The notes: a model not told the origin generated them from the letters alone. A DNA stretch of 17,496 bases from an uncultured Roseateles sp. (GCA_946480605.1 CAMLKW010000076.1:1-17496); one strand, 5' to 3'; shown: positions 8,089-15,798, counted from the first letter of the stretch. Numbers and translations are program-made.

Positions 8089-9990
8089 TCAGGGCAGCCT
8101 GTTCAGCGCGTTGACCGCGTCGATGAGGCCGAAGCCGTCGAACGCGTTCCAACCCTTGGCCGCCGCACCACCGGAGAACGGGACGGGCCGTGCAGCCGGC
8201 GTGCCTTGCAGGATGGTCTTGATCTGCTTGGGTGTCAGCTTGCCGGGGCCGCCCGCCTTCTGCAGCATCAGTGCAGCGACGCCGGCGGCATGCGGGGCTG
8301 CGGCGCTGGTGCCGAAGAAGTTCTTGAAACCATCGCCTTCATAGTCCGAGGTCGGATAGAAGAAGGTCGTGTTGGCGCCATCCGGGGCTGCGAAGTCGGG
8401 CTTCTTGCGCGTTTCGGGCACGGCCAGGCGATTGCCCGCTGCATCGAACACGATGGTCACCGGACCCGGGCTGCTGAAGGACTCGAATGCCGGGATGAAC
8501 GGCACCTGCTGCGTGGCCGGGAAGGTGTAGCGGTACGCGGCCACGCTGTTCGCGCCAGATGCGGCACTGTGGCCGAAGGTCGTCGGGCTCGATCGCACCT
8601 GGAAGGGCGCGCCGCCCCAGCCTTCAAGGCTGACGATGCGGACGCGTTTGGCCTGCTGGGTGCCGGCGCCGGTGCGACCGATCATGATGCGATAGGTGCC
8701 GCTGGCTCCGCCCGCCAGGCCGATGATCTCCGTGGCGTAGTCTCCGCTTATGTTGTTCGCGGCGAAGGTGAAGACGCAGTTGCCGGCCGCATTGATCATG
8801 TAGAAGTTCAGGTCGGTCGTCACCTTGCCCTGGTAGAACAGGTCGTCCCACTGCATCAGCATCGTGGAGCCGGCCCCGTTGTAGGTCACCGGCAGTGCAT
8901 AGGTGCCGCTGCCGAAGTCCAGGAAGCCACCGGCCACGTTGGCTTTGGTGCTGCCGCTGGCGGGTGAGCCGTTGCAGGTGGCCAGTGACGCGAGGTTGAC
9001 ATTGCCGAGGTTGGTGGGCGTGGTGGAGAACGTTGCGTTCGGCACGTCGATGGAACCGCCGCCGCCCGCCGAGCCCTGATTGCCCGCCGAAGAGAAGTAG
9101 GCGACGAGCTTGCCCGGCAGCGAGGTGCTGGTGGCCACGTCGTTGACAGCCTGGGCCACCTGCCCGTCGGAGAAGAAGGGCTCGTCGTAGTAGAAGACGT
9201 CGTCGACGATGACGTCGGCGTTGCAGGCGGGGTTGGTTCGCAGCGTGCGGATGTTGTTGGCAAAGGCGGCCTCGCCGGCGAAGGCCGTCGCGAAACACAG
9301 ATCGGCGGCGGGCGCGACGTCGGTGACGATCTGCATCATCGCCCGGCCTTCGTCGGAGTTCGAGGGATCGGCACCCAGGTCGATGACGAACTTCGGTGGC
9401 TTCAGGTCGCCGCTGGCGATGTCGTTGGCTGCCCGGATGGTCGTGAAACTGAGCGGCGAGCTGTCATAGGAGTCGGACAGCACGCCCACGGTGATGCCGG
9501 CGCCGGTCCAGCCGGCGGCATTGGCCACGTTGGTGCGCATGACGGCGGCACCCTGGGACGTGGTGGCGCCGACATTGCGTTTCGGGCGTGCGGTCATCTT
9601 CATCAGTTGCAGGCCGTTGAAGCCCGCCACCGAGCCTATGGCAGAGGCCGGCAGATACGCCGAAATCGCGCCGCGGCCGAATGCCGGATTGGCGCCCGTG
9701 ACTTCGCCGCCCACGCTCACGATCAGCGCCCTGAACTGCTCGATGGTGCTGTTGCCGTCGAGATAGATGTCGACCAGGATGCGCCCGGCCGCATCGGTCA
9801 TGGGATTGATGATGGCGGTCGGCGTGTCAGTGGCCGCGCTGCGCGCGATGCTGCGGCTGCTGGCCTGCTGCATCTTGTCGACGAAGTCGGACAGCCGGCT
9901 GTCCAGCTTTGCGTGCTGTGCGTGGCTGACGCTTGCCGCGCCCAGTGCCAGCAGGCCAGCCAGCAGGCGCAGACGTTGATGTTGATTCAT
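8089..9990 (-). CDS. Secreted S8/S53-like serine peptidase with Glu in place of catalytic His
   Basis: This 633-residue protein starts MNQHQRLRLLAGLLALGAASVSHAQ, a Sec signal peptide with likely cleavage after Ala24. Residues about 25-150 look like a propeptide. The catalytic domain shows subtilase landmarks: GITVGVLSDSYD (Asp173/Asp176), the oxyanion-type Asn304 in SSAGNQG, and the serine motif GTSAAAPHAAGVAALM with Ser562. Where subtilisins have His (HGTxVAG), this protein has DEGRAMMQIVTDVAPAA with Glu214. DVIVDDVFYYDEPFF (Asp263/264) recalls sedolisin-type S53 peptidases. It probably belongs to the S8/S53 subgroup using Glu-Asp-Ser. A beta-rich insert lies between Asn304 and Ser562. GGAG 8 nt before the ATG at 9990 supports this start; an in-frame extension upstream overlaps the PEP-CTERM gene and is unlikely. 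It lies 80 nt after the PEP-CTERM gene and is probably co-transcribed with it. Confidence 0.88.
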   Translation of the reverse strand: MNQHQRLRLLAGLLALGAASVSHAQHAKLDSRLSDFVDKMQQASSRSIARSAATDTPTAIINPMTDAAGRILVDIYLDGNSTIEQFRALIVSVGGEVTGANPAFGRGAISAYLPASAIGSVAGFNGLQLMKMTARPKRNVGATTSQGAAVMRTNVANAAGWTGAGITVGVLSDSYDSSPLSFTTIRAANDIASGDLKPPKFVIDLGADPSNSDEGRAMMQIVTDVAPAADLCFATAFAGEAAFANNIRTLRTNPACNADVIVDDVFYYDEPFFSDGQVAQAVNDVATSTSLPGKLVAYFSSAGNQGSAGGGGSIDVPNATFSTTPTNLGNVNLASLATCNGSPASGSTKANVAGGFLDFGSGTYALPVTYNGAGSTMLMQWDDLFYQGKVTTDLNFYMINAAGNCVFTFAANNISGDYATEIIGLAGGASGTYRIMIGRTGAGTQQAKRVRIVSLEGWGGAPFQVRSSPTTFGHSAASGANSVAAYRYTFPATQQVPFIPAFESFSSPGPVTIVFDAAGNRLAVPETRKKPDFAAPDGANTTFFYPTSDYEGDGFKNFFGTSAAAPHAAGVAALMLQKAGGPGKLTPKQIKTILQGTPAARPVPFSGGAAAKGWNAFDGFGLIDAVNALNRLP

Positions 9991-10070
9991 GGATATATCT
10001 CCATCGGTGAAAGTGGGCCGGCCATCGGCGCGGCCAGGTTCGATTGGGTGATGACGAGCGCCGGCGGGCT

Positions 10071-10697
10071 TCAGCGGGCAGCGCGGCGGCGTGCCGCGCC
10101 GGCGGCGGCAAAGCCCAGGCCGGCAAGCAACAGGCTGCCCGGCTCGGGCAGCCTGCCCGTGTCGGCGGAGACGGCAAGCGCGCCCTGCAGCTGGATCTCG
10201 TAGGCTTCGAACTCGTTGGTCAGGCTGGACCAACCCGACAGTGAGCCGCTGCTGAAGGTCGGCTCATAGCTCGCGCCGGTGATGGCGAGGTAGTACAGCC
10301 CGGACAGCGTGGGCAGATAGCTCAGCAGCGATTGCGCACCGAAGTCACCGTCGTCATTGACCGCCACCTGTGCGCCGGCTGCGTCGAAGAGGTAGAGCAC
10401 CGTGTCGAAATTGTTCCAGTCGATGCTGGAATCTTGCGTGGAGGCCTGGAACGCCGTGCCCGCGGTCAGCTTGAACGCAAACAGGTCGGCCAGATCGCCC
10501 GCACTCGTCGTGCCTCGCACGGCGTCGATGGCGCCGGAGCCGCTGACCGTCTGAGCCGAAACGCGCAGTTCGCCGGCGTCTGGGCTTTCGGTGTGGACGA
10601 GGCCGGCGTGGCTGGAGGTCGCGCCAAGCGCCGCAACGGCGGCGACGGCCAGGATTTGCGGCAGGCGTGTCAGCCGGCCGAACGGTTGTGTATTCAT
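10071..10697 (-). CDS. PEP-CTERM sorting domain-containing secreted protein
   Basis: This 208-residue exported protein has a Sec signal peptide (residues 1-31, SHA/G cleavage). The middle is Ser/Ala/Asp-rich and predicted beta-rich, with NNFDTVLYLFDAAGAQVAVNDDGDFGAQS (about 98-126) and LSGLYYLAITG. These resemble the pre-peptidase C-terminal-like (DVUA0089-type) fold common in PEP-CTERM proteins. The C-terminus (183-208) is a clear PEP-CTERM signal: LPEPGS, a hydrophobic stretch (LLLAGLGFAAAGA) and an Arg cluster (ARRRAAR). An exosortase normally removes this tail during transfer to the surface or extracellular polysaccharide; no exosortase is in the window. GAGGG (10705-10709 read on the minus strand) lies 7 nt before the chosen ATG. 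The gene sits upstream of the protease, downstream of a sigma-54 promoter candidate. Confidence 0.9.
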   Translation of the reverse strand: MNTQPFGRLTRLPQILAVAAVAALGATSSHAGLVHTESPDAGELRVSAQTVSGSGAIDAVRGTTSAGDLADLFAFKLTAGTAFQASTQDSSIDWNNFDTVLYLFDAAGAQVAVNDDGDFGAQSLLSYLPTLSGLYYLAITGASYEPTFSSGSLSGWSSLTNEFEAYEIQLQGALAVSADTGRLPEPGSLLLAGLGFAAAGAARRRAAR

Positions 10698-10777
10698 CTC
10701 TGGGCCCTCAATCAGGTGAAGATAGTTGGGCCGCCGGGACGGACCTTGTCTCCGCACGGCGGCGCAGGACACAGTGA

Positions 10778-10794
10778 CGCACGAGTTGTGCCAA
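10778..10794 (-). promoter_or_regulatory. Candidate sigma-54 (RpoN) promoter for the PEP-CTERM gene
   Basis: Read on the minus strand the sequence is TTGGCACAACTCGTGCG. It carries the -24 element TTGGCAC in full and the -12 element GTGC (consensus TTGC), with GG and GC separated by exactly 10 nt as sigma-54 requires. Transcription would start near 10767, giving a leader of about 70 nt before the ATG at 10697. RpoN and the PrsK/PrsR two-component pair are known to control PEP-CTERM genes in some betaproteobacteria, so the context fits. Confidence 0.6.
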
Positions 10795-10890
10795 AGCGCA
10801 CGCTGGATGCACTCTGACCCCTTGACATGGGGGTTGCCGACCGTCGCGCGCATTGTTCACGTCGACGAGTTCGCGCTGTTGCGTGTGATG

Positions 10891-10914
10891 TGTAAGGCGG
10901 CCCGACTCCGGACA
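10891..10914. promoter_or_regulatory. Possible enhancer-binding-protein site
   Basis: TGTAAGG and CCGGACA bracket an imperfect inverted repeat (outer TGT/ACA arms) about 125-150 bp upstream of the predicted sigma-54 start. This is a usual distance for an NtrC-type activator site such as PrsR. The arms match only partly, so this is a weak call based on position. Confidence 0.25.
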
Positions 10915-10966
10915 AACCCGAGAATCGCTTGCGGCGCCGCGAACGCTTGGCCGGTGGTCCGGTGTC

Positions 10967-11016
10967 TCATTCGGTGACGCAAGCGCTGTTCTTGCCGTGT
11001 GCTTGGCCCGTGGGGT
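10967..11016 (-). pseudogene. Decayed 3' fragment of a GGDEF diguanylate cyclase gene
   Basis: Positions 10967-11008 align with the 3' end of the intact cyclase gene (11703-11745) at about 38 of 43 positions, including one single-base gap. Weaker similarity continues to about 11016. Read on the minus strand, the fragment encodes GKNSACVTE followed by a stop, against GKNRACIAE-stop in the intact gene, and the gap shifts the frame just before. No GGDEF domain precedes it. It is either a relic of a second cyclase gene or a small partial duplication. The two copies are direct repeats flanking the solute-binding protein gene. Confidence 0.65.
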
Positions 11017-11035
11017 ATTGGTGCGGCGAGGGCGA

Positions 11036-11051
11036 CTTCAATTTCTGACGC
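11036..11051. repeat. 16-bp direct repeat, right copy
   Basis: CTTCAATTTCTGACGC here is identical to 8009-8024. It spans the stop codon (read on the minus strand) and last codons of the solute-binding protein gene, so each copy lies at the 3' end of a gene bordering the protease/PEP-CTERM block. Confidence 0.75.
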
Positions 11052-11706
11052 TGCGCCGGATCTCGCGGTTCAGCAGTTCCAGCCAGGCCTGGGCCTGCGG
11101 GTGGAACTTGCTGATGGCCATGAAGGTGGGCTTCACTTCCAGCGGCGGGGCCTGCCAGCGGAAGTCGTCGGCCTGATCCGGCGGCAGCCGCCGCAGCAGG
11201 TACTCCAGGCTGGCCCGCTCGGAAAACACGGCATCGACGCGGCCGCGTTTGAGCATCTCCAGGCCGGGTCGCGGGTCCACCAGCTCATGGATCCGGTAGC
11301 CGCCGCTGGCCAGCGCCGGCGGCAGGTAGGAGCCGCGCTGCAAGGCCACCCGCGCGTCGGCGGGCAGCGGCGACGGGCGATCGGCGCGCACGAAGAATCC
11401 AAGCTCCATGCGGGCGACCGGCAGCGAGTACTGGAACCAGGCATCGCGCTCACGGTCGCGCCACAGCGTCAGCAGCAGGCATTCGCCTTTCTTGGCCATG
11501 GAGAGGGCCCGCACCCAGGGCACCTGCACCGTCTCGATCGGCAGCCGGGCGGCCGAGAAGGCGCGCCGCGCCAGCGCCGTGATGCTGCCGCCTTCAGGCG
11601 CCTCGGCGCTGACGTAGGGCGGGAAGTCGGTGATGCACAGCCGCACGGGCTCCTGGGCGGCAGCCATGCCGCCGGCGCCTGCCAGCAGCGCGACCCACCA
11701 CTTCAT
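11038..11706 (-). CDS. Periplasmic solute-binding protein (family 3-like), no transporter partner
   Basis: This 222-residue protein begins MKWWVALLAGAGGMAAAQEP, a short signal peptide with cleavage likely after AAA. The mature part starts VRLCITDFPPYVSAEAPEGGSITALARRAF, the opening typical of family 3 periplasmic binding proteins (ligand-facing first strand, then an aromatic/Pro loop). Later blocks are ELGFFVRAD, ARVALQRGSYLPPAL and GRVDAVFSERASLEYLL, which fit the two-lobe fold. No permease or ATPase is nearby, so it may serve as a sensor or input protein for the adjacent signalling genes rather than for uptake; this is inferred. Its ATG overlaps the cyclase stop by 4 nt (ATGA) and no own ribosome site is visible, which implies translational coupling. 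Confidence 0.8.
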   Translation of the reverse strand: MKWWVALLAGAGGMAAAQEPVRLCITDFPPYVSAEAPEGGSITALARRAFSAARLPIETVQVPWVRALSMAKKGECLLLTLWRDRERDAWFQYSLPVARMELGFFVRADRPSPLPADARVALQRGSYLPPALASGGYRIHELVDPRPGLEMLKRGRVDAVFSERASLEYLLRRLPPDQADDFRWQAPPLEVKPTFMAISKFHPQAQAWLELLNREIRRSVRN

Positions 11707-13550
11707 TCGGCGATGCAAGCGCGGTTTTTGCCGGTGTGCTTGGCCTCGTAGAGCGCCACGTCCGCACGGTCCAGCGCGGCCTCCAGCGTCTCGCCGGGCC
11801 GGTACAGCGTCACGCCGGCCGAGAAGGTCACGAACACGTCCTTGCCGTCGTGGTTGAACAGCGCCGACGACAGCGAGCGCTGCAGCCGCACCAGCACGGC
11901 CTGGGCCTCGTCCAGCGGCGTGTTGGGCAGCATCAGCACGAATTCCTCGCCGCCATAGCGCGCCACCATGTCGCCGGGCCGCAGCGAGGCCTGCGTGCGC
12001 TCGGCCAGCGACTTCAGCGCGATGTCGCCGGCATGGTGGCCCAGGCTGTCGTTGAGCTTCTTGAAGTTGTCGATGTCCAGCAGCGCCAGCGCCATGCGGG
12101 TGGACTCGCGCTCGGCCTTGGCCTGCTCGATGCCGAAGGCCTGGATCAGGCCGCGGCGGTTGGCCACCTGGGTCAGCTGGTCGGTGTGGACCTCGCTGGA
12201 CAGGCGGCGCAGCTCGCCCTCCAGCTCGTCCACGCGCTGCGTCAGCGCGGCGGCGCGGTCGTGCTCCAGCGTCAGGCGCTGCTGCGTCTGGGCCACCAGG
12301 CCCTGCACGCTGCGGCTTTCCTCGACCATCTCGCGCACGGTGCCGGCCAGGCTTTCCAGCGAGTCGGCCTGCTCGATGGCATCGGCGTAGCGGCCCACGC
12401 TGTTCTGGAAGCGGTCGGTGTGCTGGCCCAGCTCGCCCAGCTCGGCCAGCATGCGCTGGATCAGGCCCTTCAGCGCGTCGCGCGCCCTGGAGCGCTCGTC
12501 GCGCAGTGCCCGCTGGCGCTCGCGCGTGCCGGTCAGCAGCTCGGACACGGTGCGCACGCCGCGGCCCGACAGGCCTTGCGCCAGCGTGTTGTTCATCGCC
12601 TCTGCCTGGCCGCGCGCCCAGGAGTCGTCCTCGGCCAGGTCCACCAGGCTGGCCGACAGCTCGCGGCACAGGCCGCCCAGCTCGTCGAACAGGTGGCGGC
12701 GGTGATCCAGCAGGTGGCGGGCGCGCAGGCACAGCGCAGCCATCTGCGCGGCGCGCTCGGGGCTGGCGCCGCCGGCCTTCAACTCGGCCTGCGCCGCGTC
12801 CAGCTCGCGCATCAGCGCGTCGGCCGGCGTGGCCTCGGCCTGCGGCGAGCGCAGGGCGTGGCGCACGGTGCCGTTCAGCTCGGCGCCGATGTCCTGCCAG
12901 GGCGTCGCGTCGAACGGAGTGCTGCCGCTGTCGCGCGCGCCGATGCGGCCGAGGTCGCCAAAGCCGCTGGACTCGCGGAAGCCCGTGTCGGCGAACGCGC
13001 TCTCGTCGAAGAACTGGCTGGGCGTGCCGCCCTCGTCATCCGTCTCGACGCCGCTGCCGTCGCCGTCCTTGTCCCAACTGGCGATCAGCTGCGACAGGCG
13101 CTTGACCAGTCGGCCGCTGTCGCTGCGGCCCAGCTCCAGCACGCGGCTGATGCCGTCCTTCTTGCGCGCCAGCGTCCAGTGCTTGCCACCGCGTTCGAGG
13201 CCGCGCACCAGGCGCTCGATGGCCTGCGCCAGCGCCTCGGCCTGCGCGCCGGGGCCGGCGCTGTCCAGCAGCCTGTCGACCTGGCGTTGCAACTCGTCCA
13301 GGCGCTGCTCGCGCAGCGCGGTCTGCAGGTCCTGGCGCGCGCTGCCGGAGGGCAGGGCCAGGCTGATCAGCTTGGACATCAGCTGCTGCAGCCGCTCGGG
13401 CACGGCGGTGTTGGCGGCAGGGGCCGCTTCGCCCCCCGCCTCGATGGCGTAGGCGCGGGCGTAGTTCTCGGGGGTGGGCTCCAGCCTCGCCTGGGCCAGG
13501 CGCTGCAGCGCCGCCTTGGCGAGCTGGGCCGGCGCAAGCGTGGAGCGCAT
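11703..13550 (-). CDS. GGDEF-domain diguanylate cyclase
   Basis: This 615-residue protein should make c-di-GMP from GTP. The N-terminal region (about 1-170) is helical and contains the TPENYARAY motif seen in some betaproteobacterial and pseudomonad cyclases. An acidic linker follows (about 160-215). A long helical/coiled-coil section (about 250-450) ends in the GGDEF domain (about 455-615). The active site reads GGEEF (533-537), a functional variant. The inhibitory I-site RPGD (524-527) lies exactly five residues before it, so product feedback is expected. No membrane segment is seen. The ATG at 13550 is 17 nt after the stop of the upstream EAL gene and lacks a good Shine-Dalgarno, suggesting operon expression. 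The gene overlaps the solute-binding protein gene by 4 nt. Confidence 0.93.
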   Translation of the reverse strand: MRSTLAPAQLAKAALQRLAQARLEPTPENYARAYAIEAGGEAAPAANTAVPERLQQLMSKLISLALPSGSARQDLQTALREQRLDELQRQVDRLLDSAGPGAQAEALAQAIERLVRGLERGGKHWTLARKKDGISRVLELGRSDSGRLVKRLSQLIASWDKDGDGSGVETDDEGGTPSQFFDESAFADTGFRESSGFGDLGRIGARDSGSTPFDATPWQDIGAELNGTVRHALRSPQAEATPADALMRELDAAQAELKAGGASPERAAQMAALCLRARHLLDHRRHLFDELGGLCRELSASLVDLAEDDSWARGQAEAMNNTLAQGLSGRGVRTVSELLTGTRERQRALRDERSRARDALKGLIQRMLAELGELGQHTDRFQNSVGRYADAIEQADSLESLAGTVREMVEESRSVQGLVAQTQQRLTLEHDRAAALTQRVDELEGELRRLSSEVHTDQLTQVANRRGLIQAFGIEQAKAERESTRMALALLDIDNFKKLNDSLGHHAGDIALKSLAERTQASLRPGDMVARYGGEEFVLMLPNTPLDEAQAVLVRLQRSLSSALFNHDGKDVFVTFSAGVTLYRPGETLEAALDRADVALYEAKHTGKNRACIAE

Positions 13551-13567
13551 CGTTCAGCGAAGCAGGG

Positions 13568-15787
13568 TTAGCGTTGGCCGCGGGCCAGGTCCTGGCCGCC
13601 ATCGGCCTGGGTGATCCACGGCGCCTTGCGCGGCAGCACGGTCTGGGCGATCCAGCGCTCCAGTTCGTCCGGCGGCAGCGGCTTGCTGAACAGGAAGCCC
13701 TGCATCAGCGAGCAGCCCAGGCGGTGCAGCACCTCCATCTGGCGCAGCGTCTCGACGCCCTCGGCGATGACGCGCAGGCCCAGCGCCCGCGCCAGCGCGA
13801 TGATGGCCGTGACGACGGCGGAGCTCTGCGGCGTGATGCCCAGGTCGCGCACGAAGGTGCGGTCGATCTTGACCTCGGAGATCGGCAGCGTCGTCAGGTA
13901 GGCGAGCGACGAGTAGCCGGTGCCGAAGTCGTCGATGGAGATCTCGACGCCGACCTCGTTCAGACGGTGCAGAGACGGGATGACGTTCTGCAGATCCTTC
14001 ATCAGGTTGTTCTCGGTGATCTCCAGCTGGATGGACCGGTGCGGCACGCCATAGGCGCTGACGCACTGGTGGATGTGCTCGACGAGATCAGTGCGCTCGA
14101 ACAGCCGGCTGGGCAGGTTCACCGCGATGGAGTCGGCGAAGCCGAACTGCAGCGACCACAGCTTGGCCTGGCGGGCCGCTTCCTTCAGCGCCCATTCGGA
14201 CAGCGGCACGATGAGGCCGGTCTCCTCGGCCAGCGGGATGAAGTCGGCCGGCGGCACCAGCACGTTGCCGCGCTGCCAGCGCATCAGCGCCTCGGCGCCC
14301 ACCATGCGGGCGGCGCGCACGTCGATCTTGGGCTGGTAGTGCAGCACGATCTCGTTGCGCTCCAGCGCCTTGTGCAGTGCGCTTTCCAGCTCCAGTTTCT
14401 GCTTGCCGTGGCCGGCCAGCTGCGGCGAGTAGACGGCCGAGGCGTTGCGGCCCTGGCTCTTGACCGCGTACATCGCCACGTCGGAGTTGCGCAACAGGTC
14501 GGCCATGGTCTGGCCGTCGCGCGGGTACAGCGCGATGCCCACGCTGGCGGTCACGAAGCACTCCTGGCCGCCCACGAAGATGGGCTCGCGCATCGCGTCC
14601 AGCACGCGCTGCGCCACGCGCTCGGCATCGCGCTCGTCGGCCACCTCGGGCAGCAGCGCGACGAACTCGTCGCCGCCCAGCCGGCCCACGGCCTCCAGGC
14701 CGCGGTGGCTGCGGCTGCCCAGGCCTTCGAGCACGCCTTCCATGATCTGGTCGGAGTGGCGCACGCAGCTGCGCAGGCGCCGGCCGACCTCGATCAGCAG
14801 CTCGTCGCCGGCCGCATGGCCCAGCGTGTCGTTGATGACCTTGAAGCGGTCCAGGTCGATCAGCAGCAGGCCCACCTCGTGGCCGCCGCGGCGCGCGCTC
14901 TCGATGGCGCGCTCCACGCGCCAGATCAGCTGGCGGCGGTTGGGCAGGCCGGTCAGCGCGTCGAAATGCGCCAGCTGGCGGATGCGGTCCTCGGCCTGGC
15001 GGCGGTCGGTCACGTCCTGCAGGATGCCGGTGTAGCCGCTGACCGTGCCCTGTTCGCTGAACTCGGGCTCGGCCTCGATGTGGACGACGCGCTGGCGGCC
15101 GTCGGGCAGCGTCAGCGGCAGGTCGGTGATCAGCACGGAGGTGTGGGCGATGACGTCGCGCAGCAGGCGCAGGAACACATGGCGGTCGTCCGCCGGCACC
15201 ATGCGCAGGACGCCGACGAAGTCCAGCCGGTCCTGCGGGCCGCGGCCGAACACGCGCAGGCCCTCGGCCGAGATCAGGAAGCTGCCGGAAGTGCCGCGCT
15301 TCCATTCGAAGCTGCCCATGCGGGCCAGATCCTGGGCGCGTGCCAGGCGGGCCTTGCTGCGCTCCAGCTCCAGGCGCGTGCGCGAGCTGCGCAGCAGGTA
15401 GCGCAGCCGGCCGTCCAGCAGGCTCCACTGCGACGACTTGACGAAGAAGTCGGTCGCGCCCGCCTGGTAGGCGCGGTTGATGGAGGCCTCGTCGTCCAGG
15501 CCGGTCAGCATCAGCACCGGCAGCGATTCGAAGCCGGGCGTGGCGCGCAGCAGCGAGCAGGTCTCGAAGCCGTCCAGCTCGGGCATCAGCGCGTCCAGCA
15601 CGACCACGTCCGGCGCGTGCAGGGACAGCTGGGCCAGCGCCGCGCTGCCGCTGGCCGCTTCGGCCACCTCGAAGCCGCGCTCACGCAGCGCCGCCGCCGT
15701 GAGCAGCAGGTTGACCTCGTCGTCATCGACGAGCAGGACGCGCGGGCGCGCGGGCAGATCGTCGATGGCTGGACCGATGGACGGCAT
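13568..15787 (-). CDS. REC-PAS-GGDEF-EAL response regulator
   Basis: This 739-residue protein combines a receiver domain (about 15-130: acidic DDD 21-23, phospho-acceptor Asp65 in VVVLDALMPELDGF), a PAS domain (about 155-270), a GGDEF domain (about 285-450, GGDEF at 371-375) and an EAL phosphodiesterase domain (about 465-715). The EAL domain has the EAL motif at 499-501, QLEITEN, DDFGTGYS (Asp619/Asp620), KIDRTF and AEGVET, so its catalytic residues look intact. About 20 extra residues separate an I-site-like RHSD from the GGDEF motif. It can probably hydrolyse c-di-GMP under phosphorylation control, and cyclase activity is also possible. I chose the ATG at 15787. A TTG at 15802 would overlap the Hpt stop (TTGA) and add five residues. 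Neither start has a clear ribosome site. Confidence 0.93.
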   Translation of the reverse strand: MPSIGPAIDDLPARPRVLLVDDDEVNLLLTAAALRERGFEVAEAASGSAALAQLSLHAPDVVVLDALMPELDGFETCSLLRATPGFESLPVLMLTGLDDEASINRAYQAGATDFFVKSSQWSLLDGRLRYLLRSSRTRLELERSKARLARAQDLARMGSFEWKRGTSGSFLISAEGLRVFGRGPQDRLDFVGVLRMVPADDRHVFLRLLRDVIAHTSVLITDLPLTLPDGRQRVVHIEAEPEFSEQGTVSGYTGILQDVTDRRQAEDRIRQLAHFDALTGLPNRRQLIWRVERAIESARRGGHEVGLLLIDLDRFKVINDTLGHAAGDELLIEVGRRLRSCVRHSDQIMEGVLEGLGSRSHRGLEAVGRLGGDEFVALLPEVADERDAERVAQRVLDAMREPIFVGGQECFVTASVGIALYPRDGQTMADLLRNSDVAMYAVKSQGRNASAVYSPQLAGHGKQKLELESALHKALERNEIVLHYQPKIDVRAARMVGAEALMRWQRGNVLVPPADFIPLAEETGLIVPLSEWALKEAARQAKLWSLQFGFADSIAVNLPSRLFERTDLVEHIHQCVSAYGVPHRSIQLEITENNLMKDLQNVIPSLHRLNEVGVEISIDDFGTGYSSLAYLTTLPISEVKIDRTFVRDLGITPQSSAVVTAIIALARALGLRVIAEGVETLRQMEVLHRLGCSLMQGFLFSKPLPPDELERWIAQTVLPRKAPWITQADGGQDLARGQR

Positions 15788-15798
15788 GGGGCGGGACG

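Larger units (their letters stand above)
10698..11037. other. 340-bp non-coding region upstream of the PEP-CTERM gene
   Basis: No convincing gene is seen here. The stretch holds a sigma-54 promoter candidate (10778-10794), a possible upstream activator site (10891-10914), a 10-bp GC palindrome GCGGCGCCGC (10931-10940), a decayed diguanylate cyclase 3' fragment (about 10967-11016) and the edge of the right copy of the 16-bp repeat. No clear T-rich terminator is visible after the solute-binding protein gene. Confidence 0.6.

Noticed and set aside
9991..10233. In-frame upstream extension of the protease
   Set aside because: It overlaps the PEP-CTERM gene and reads as a non-secretory basic stretch. 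The ATG at 9990 has a ribosome site and directly begins a signal peptide.
10822..10827. TTGACA as a plus-strand -35 box
   Set aside because: No -10 box occurs at 16-18 nt spacing and no plus-strand gene follows.
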